This document shows, piece after piece, positions 61,923-64,000 of a DNA stretch of 64,000 nt. Source of the stretch: Bacteriovoracaceae bacterium (GTDB taxonomy: Bacteria > Bdellovibrionota > Bacteriovoracia > Bacteriovoracales > Bacteriovoracaceae); the NCBI GenBank assembly GCA_947377285.1, contig CANCFT010000009.1:41225-105224 (forward strand), in the 5' to 3' direction. The translations under genes were made by a program, and so were the position numbers. The notes beneath the pieces were generated by a model. The model worked only from the letters and a program-made list of their open reading frames with translations, was not told the DNA's origin and did no database searches. Numbering within the stretch: position 1 is the first letter of the stretch; each line of letters opens with the position of its first letter.

Positions 61923-62735
61923 ATGAAAAAAACGTCTATTTATGAATATAAAAGCTATAAACAGTTTATTTTAGATTGGATCGAAAAAACTCCTAATCTG
62001 GGACGAGGTCAAAGAAAATTAATTGCCGAGGCCATTGGATGCCAGAATCCTTTCATTACACATGTCTTGTCGGGAGATTACCATTTTAGCGCAGAACAGG
62101 CGGAAGCTTGCGCTCGTTATATGGGGCTAAATGATGTTGATAGTGAATTTTTTATATTGTTAGTCTTAAAAGAGAGATCTGGAACTAAGACACTTGAAAA
62201 TCTCTTTGGGAAACAAATCTCCCAGAGGTGTGAGCAGCATTCTGTTTTAAAAAAACGTTTAAACATAAAAGAAACAATGAACTTAGAAGATCAGATGATT
62301 TATTATAGCAGTTGGCACTTCGCTGCTATCCATATGGCCTTAATGATTCCAGAATTTCAAAATGTGGGAAGTTTATCTAGGTATTTTAATCTGCCTCCTT
62401 CAAGAATTTTATCTGTGCTTTCTTTTTTGGTAGAAAATCATTTAGCTGAACAAAAAGGAAATCAATATAAGATTAAAAAATCTGTACTTCATTTAGAAAA
62501 AGATTCTCCTATCTTAACTCAGCACCATTCTCATTGGCGATTAAGGGCCATTGAAGCAATTCAAACATCTAAACCTGACAACTTGCACTATTCTGGAATT
62601 ATGTCTTTATCTCGAGATGATTATGAGTGGGTTCGTGAAAAATTAGCATTACTACTAGAAGAAGTAGTCGATAGACTTGGACCTTCCAAAGATGAAAAAT
62701 TGGCAACATTATGTTTTGATTTTTTTCAGGTTTAA
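61923..62735 (+). CDS. TIGR02147-family regulator
   Basis: 270 residues of the TIGR02147 family, which is largely restricted to Bdellovibrionota and Fibrobacter. Family landmarks are the opening 'SIYEYKSYKQFILDWIE' pattern, the N-terminal helix-turn-helix region ('QRKLIAEAIGCQNPFITHVLSGDYHFSAEQAEACARYMGL' within residues 30-70), 'YYSSWHFAAIHMALMIPEFQ' near 120 and a winged-helix-like segment ('RILSVLSFLVENHLAEQKGNQYKI'). Members are presumed transcription factors, but none is well characterised. GGGAG ribosome site. A 26-base palindrome precedes the gene, suggesting autoregulation. Confidence 0.9.
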   Translation: MKKTSIYEYKSYKQFILDWIEKTPNLGRGQRKLIAEAIGCQNPFITHVLSGDYHFSAEQAEACARYMGLNDVDSEFFILLVLKERSGTKTLENLFGKQISQRCEQHSVLKKRLNIKETMNLEDQMIYYSSWHFAAIHMALMIPEFQNVGSLSRYFNLPPSRILSVLSFLVENHLAEQKGNQYKIKKSVLHLEKDSPILTQHHSHWRLRAIEAIQTSKPDNLHYSGIMSLSRDDYEWVREKLALLLEEVVDRLGPSKDEKLATLCFDFFQV

Positions 62736-62818
62736 TGAGAGTGTTTTACTCGGACACTAAAACAATCAACCATTAAATTTTATATAATACTAAAGTTCAC
62801 TAGATAAATGTCGAAAAA

Positions 62819-62843
62819 CCTATAGAGATCTTATATCTATAGG
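62819..62843 (+). promoter_or_regulatory. Hairpin reaching into the LysM gene's ribosome site
   Basis: CCTATAGA (62819-62826) pairs with TCTATAGG (62836-62843) around nine bases. The last two G of the stem are the first two G of the GGGGA Shine-Dalgarno of the GTG start at 62853. In mRNA the hairpin would partly mask the ribosome site, so it may control translation. A TATAAT at 62783-62788 is a plausible -10. Confidence 0.4.
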
Positions 62844-62852
62844 GGATAAAAA

Positions 62853-63704
62853 GTGAGAAAGAAGAATTTAGTATTTATTGTTTGTATCATTTTACTAGCT
62901 TCATGTGGAATGATTGAAAAATTTAAAACTCATTCAAGTGATTCACCGGTATCAAGTGCAAATGGAAAAGAAGCAGATGAATTACAGAATTTAGCTTTTT
63001 CGGAAGCCATTCCAGAAGTTAAGCCTGAAAAAGCGGCCGATGCAGTTGCTGAATCAACACTAGATAAAATTGCAGCTGTAACTAGTGATTCAACTACTCA
63101 AGAAAATAGCAATGAGCTAGAGTCACTCATGAATGATAAGCCTGCACCAATTGCAGAAAATGTTCCAAAAAATGATTCACCTGTTGTGAAAATTAAAACA
63201 GCAGCTGCTAAGCCTCCAAAAGCTGAAAAGGTAGAAGAAAAAGTCACTATCGCTGCATCGCCCGTGGACACTGGTGTTATCAAAATTTACAAAGTGAAAA
63301 AAGGTGAAACTTTAATGCAAATTGCATTTAAGATTTATGGCGATATCTCTAAATGGAAAGATCTTAAAAAATTAAATCAAGAAAAAGTTTCACGAAATGC
63401 ATTACTGCCTGAACATCTTTCATTGAAATACTCAGTTCCAGAAATAGAGTTTACTTGGAATCCAGAGGGCTCTCCTTATCTTATTAAGGGGGGTGATACA
63501 TTGGGCATCATTTCTAATTCTATCTATCAAACTCCGAAAAAATGGAAAGATATTTGGGAAAACAATAAACCACTTATTAAAAATCCAAATGAAATTTACT
63601 CAGGTTTTACCCTGTATTATAAAAATGATTCACTAGCTAGCAATGTGAAAACTGGCCCCAATGTTACAACTCCTCAAAGAGAAGTTTCGAGTGAAAAAAA
63701 ATAA
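62853..63704 (+). CDS. LysM-domain lipoprotein
   Basis: 283 residues, GTG start after GGGGATAAAAA. Lipobox 'LLASC' (Cys18). A long Ala/Glu/Lys/Pro-rich, probably disordered spacer (25-140) leads to two LysM peptidoglycan-binding domains: about 144-195 ('YKVKKGETLMQIAFKIYG') and 205-250 ('YLIKGGDTLGIISNSIY'). The protein would tether the outer membrane to peptidoglycan, or hold a partner at the wall. No catalytic domain is attached. A hairpin overlaps the ribosome site. Confidence 0.88.
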   Translation: MRKKNLVFIVCIILLASCGMIEKFKTHSSDSPVSSANGKEADELQNLAFSEAIPEVKPEKAADAVAESTLDKIAAVTSDSTTQENSNELESLMNDKPAPIAENVPKNDSPVVKIKTAAAKPPKAEKVEEKVTIAASPVDTGVIKIYKVKKGETLMQIAFKIYGDISKWKDLKKLNQEKVSRNALLPEHLSLKYSVPEIEFTWNPEGSPYLIKGGDTLGIISNSIYQTPKKWKDIWENNKPLIKNPNEIYSGFTLYYKNDSLASNVKTGPNVTTPQREVSSEKK

Positions 63705-63774
63705 ATGAAAAATCAATATTGAAATATGTTTATTTATTTTTCAAACGACCGAACTATTACGTAATTGAGGTTCT

Positions 63775-64000
63775 ATGAAGTTTCGCTTTTTCTTCTATTT
63801 ATTTGTCTTAAGCTTAGCCAATGTTTCATTGGTAAACGCTGAACAATTAAAATTAAAAAGTGACCCAGTTGATGCAAAAGTTTTTATTCGTGATTTAGGC
63901 GGTGTTCAAAATATTAAAATCGGAAACACTCCTTATGAGGGAAGTATTTTGGATTTAGCAGCTAATTATGCAAAATCAAATTTCTTCTTAATTATAATTG
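63775..64000 (+). CDS. PEGA-domain exported protein (truncated by window end)
   Basis: Only the first 75 codons are in the window. Signal peptide 'FFFYLFVLSLANVSLVNA', then 'LKLKSDPVDAKVFIRDLGG...IKIGNTPYEG', the pattern of a PEGA domain ('S.P.GA.V.I......IG.TP'), a surface-type beta domain. GAGG precedes the ATG. Upstream, at 63747-63765, lies the motif GACCGAACTA-N5-TAAT also found before the gene at 23080. Confidence 0.75.
   Translation, partial: MKFRFFFYLFVLSLANVSLVNAEQLKLKSDPVDAKVFIRDLGGVQNIKIGNTPYEGSILDLAANYAKSNFFLIII

Noticed and set aside
1..64000. CRISPR arrays, tRNA or rRNA genes, transposases, integrases or attachment sites
   Set aside because: I looked for regularly spaced repeats, tRNA-like clover sequences and mobile-element proteins on both strands and saw none; short or unusual examples could escape reading by eye.

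Overview
The window is AT-rich (roughly one third G+C by eye) and has no rRNA, tRNA, CRISPR array or insertion sequence that I could find. The gene content points to a Gram-negative, motile, possibly predatory bacterium of the Bdellovibrionota, most like the Bacteriovorax/Halobacteriovorax/Peredibacter group. The reasons are a TIGR02147-family regulator, two Agl/Glt-type envelope motor clusters, many lipoproteins and exported proteins of no known family, a secreted endonuclease I, a Cache chemoreceptor and a multi-PAS kinase. This assignment is inferred from family content, not from a marker gene.

Layout. 1-3.3 kb is a small stress/accessory patch: Hsp20, a decayed exported Hsp20, a multipass membrane protein, a frameshifted small gene, a tiny charged protein, CsbD and DUF1328. 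3.4-14.8 kb is cluster A, ten genes almost all joined by 1-4 base stop/start overlaps: TolQ/ExbB, two ExbD, a large TPR protein, a small exported protein, a TonB-like protein with a C-terminal AgmX/PglI-type domain, an Ig-like lipoprotein, a beta-barrel, a second TPR protein and a VWA lipoprotein. 14.8-35.8 kb is mixed housekeeping and signalling: FKBP, AI-2E exporter family, chemoreceptor, endonuclease I, prephenate dehydratase, a giant coiled coil, EamA transporter, flavin oxidoreductase, GNAT, DUF167, DUF1415, a c-type cytochrome lipoprotein, M48 peptidase, histidine kinase, LRR protein and exported HAD protein.

35.8-44.0 kb (minus strand) is an operon of a DUF1588-like c-type cytochrome, a small lipoprotein, a Tat-exported DUF1501-like protein, a 1330-residue tri-haem lipoprotein and a two-TM potassium channel. 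46.9-58.1 kb is cluster B, a diverged second copy of cluster A (barrel, TolQ, two ExbD, two TPR proteins, small exported protein, FHA-TonB protein), followed on the opposite strand by a GYF-PilZ protein and a VWA lipoprotein. 59.0-61.2 kb holds a haem/beta-barrel outer-membrane protein, a di-haem lipoprotein and a cytochrome b562. The window closes with the TIGR02147 regulator behind a strong palindrome, a LysM lipoprotein and a truncated PEGA-domain protein.

How the genes fit together. In each motor cluster, TolQ plus two ExbD proteins would form a proton-driven stator in the inner membrane. The TonB/AgmX protein would carry force across the periplasm, and the TPR, barrel, lipoprotein and VWA parts would form the periplasmic and outer-membrane portion. 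This matches the logic of the Myxococcus Agl-Glt gliding machine. The haem proteins at 28.6, 36-44 and 59-61 kb suggest unexplored redox chemistry at the cell surface.
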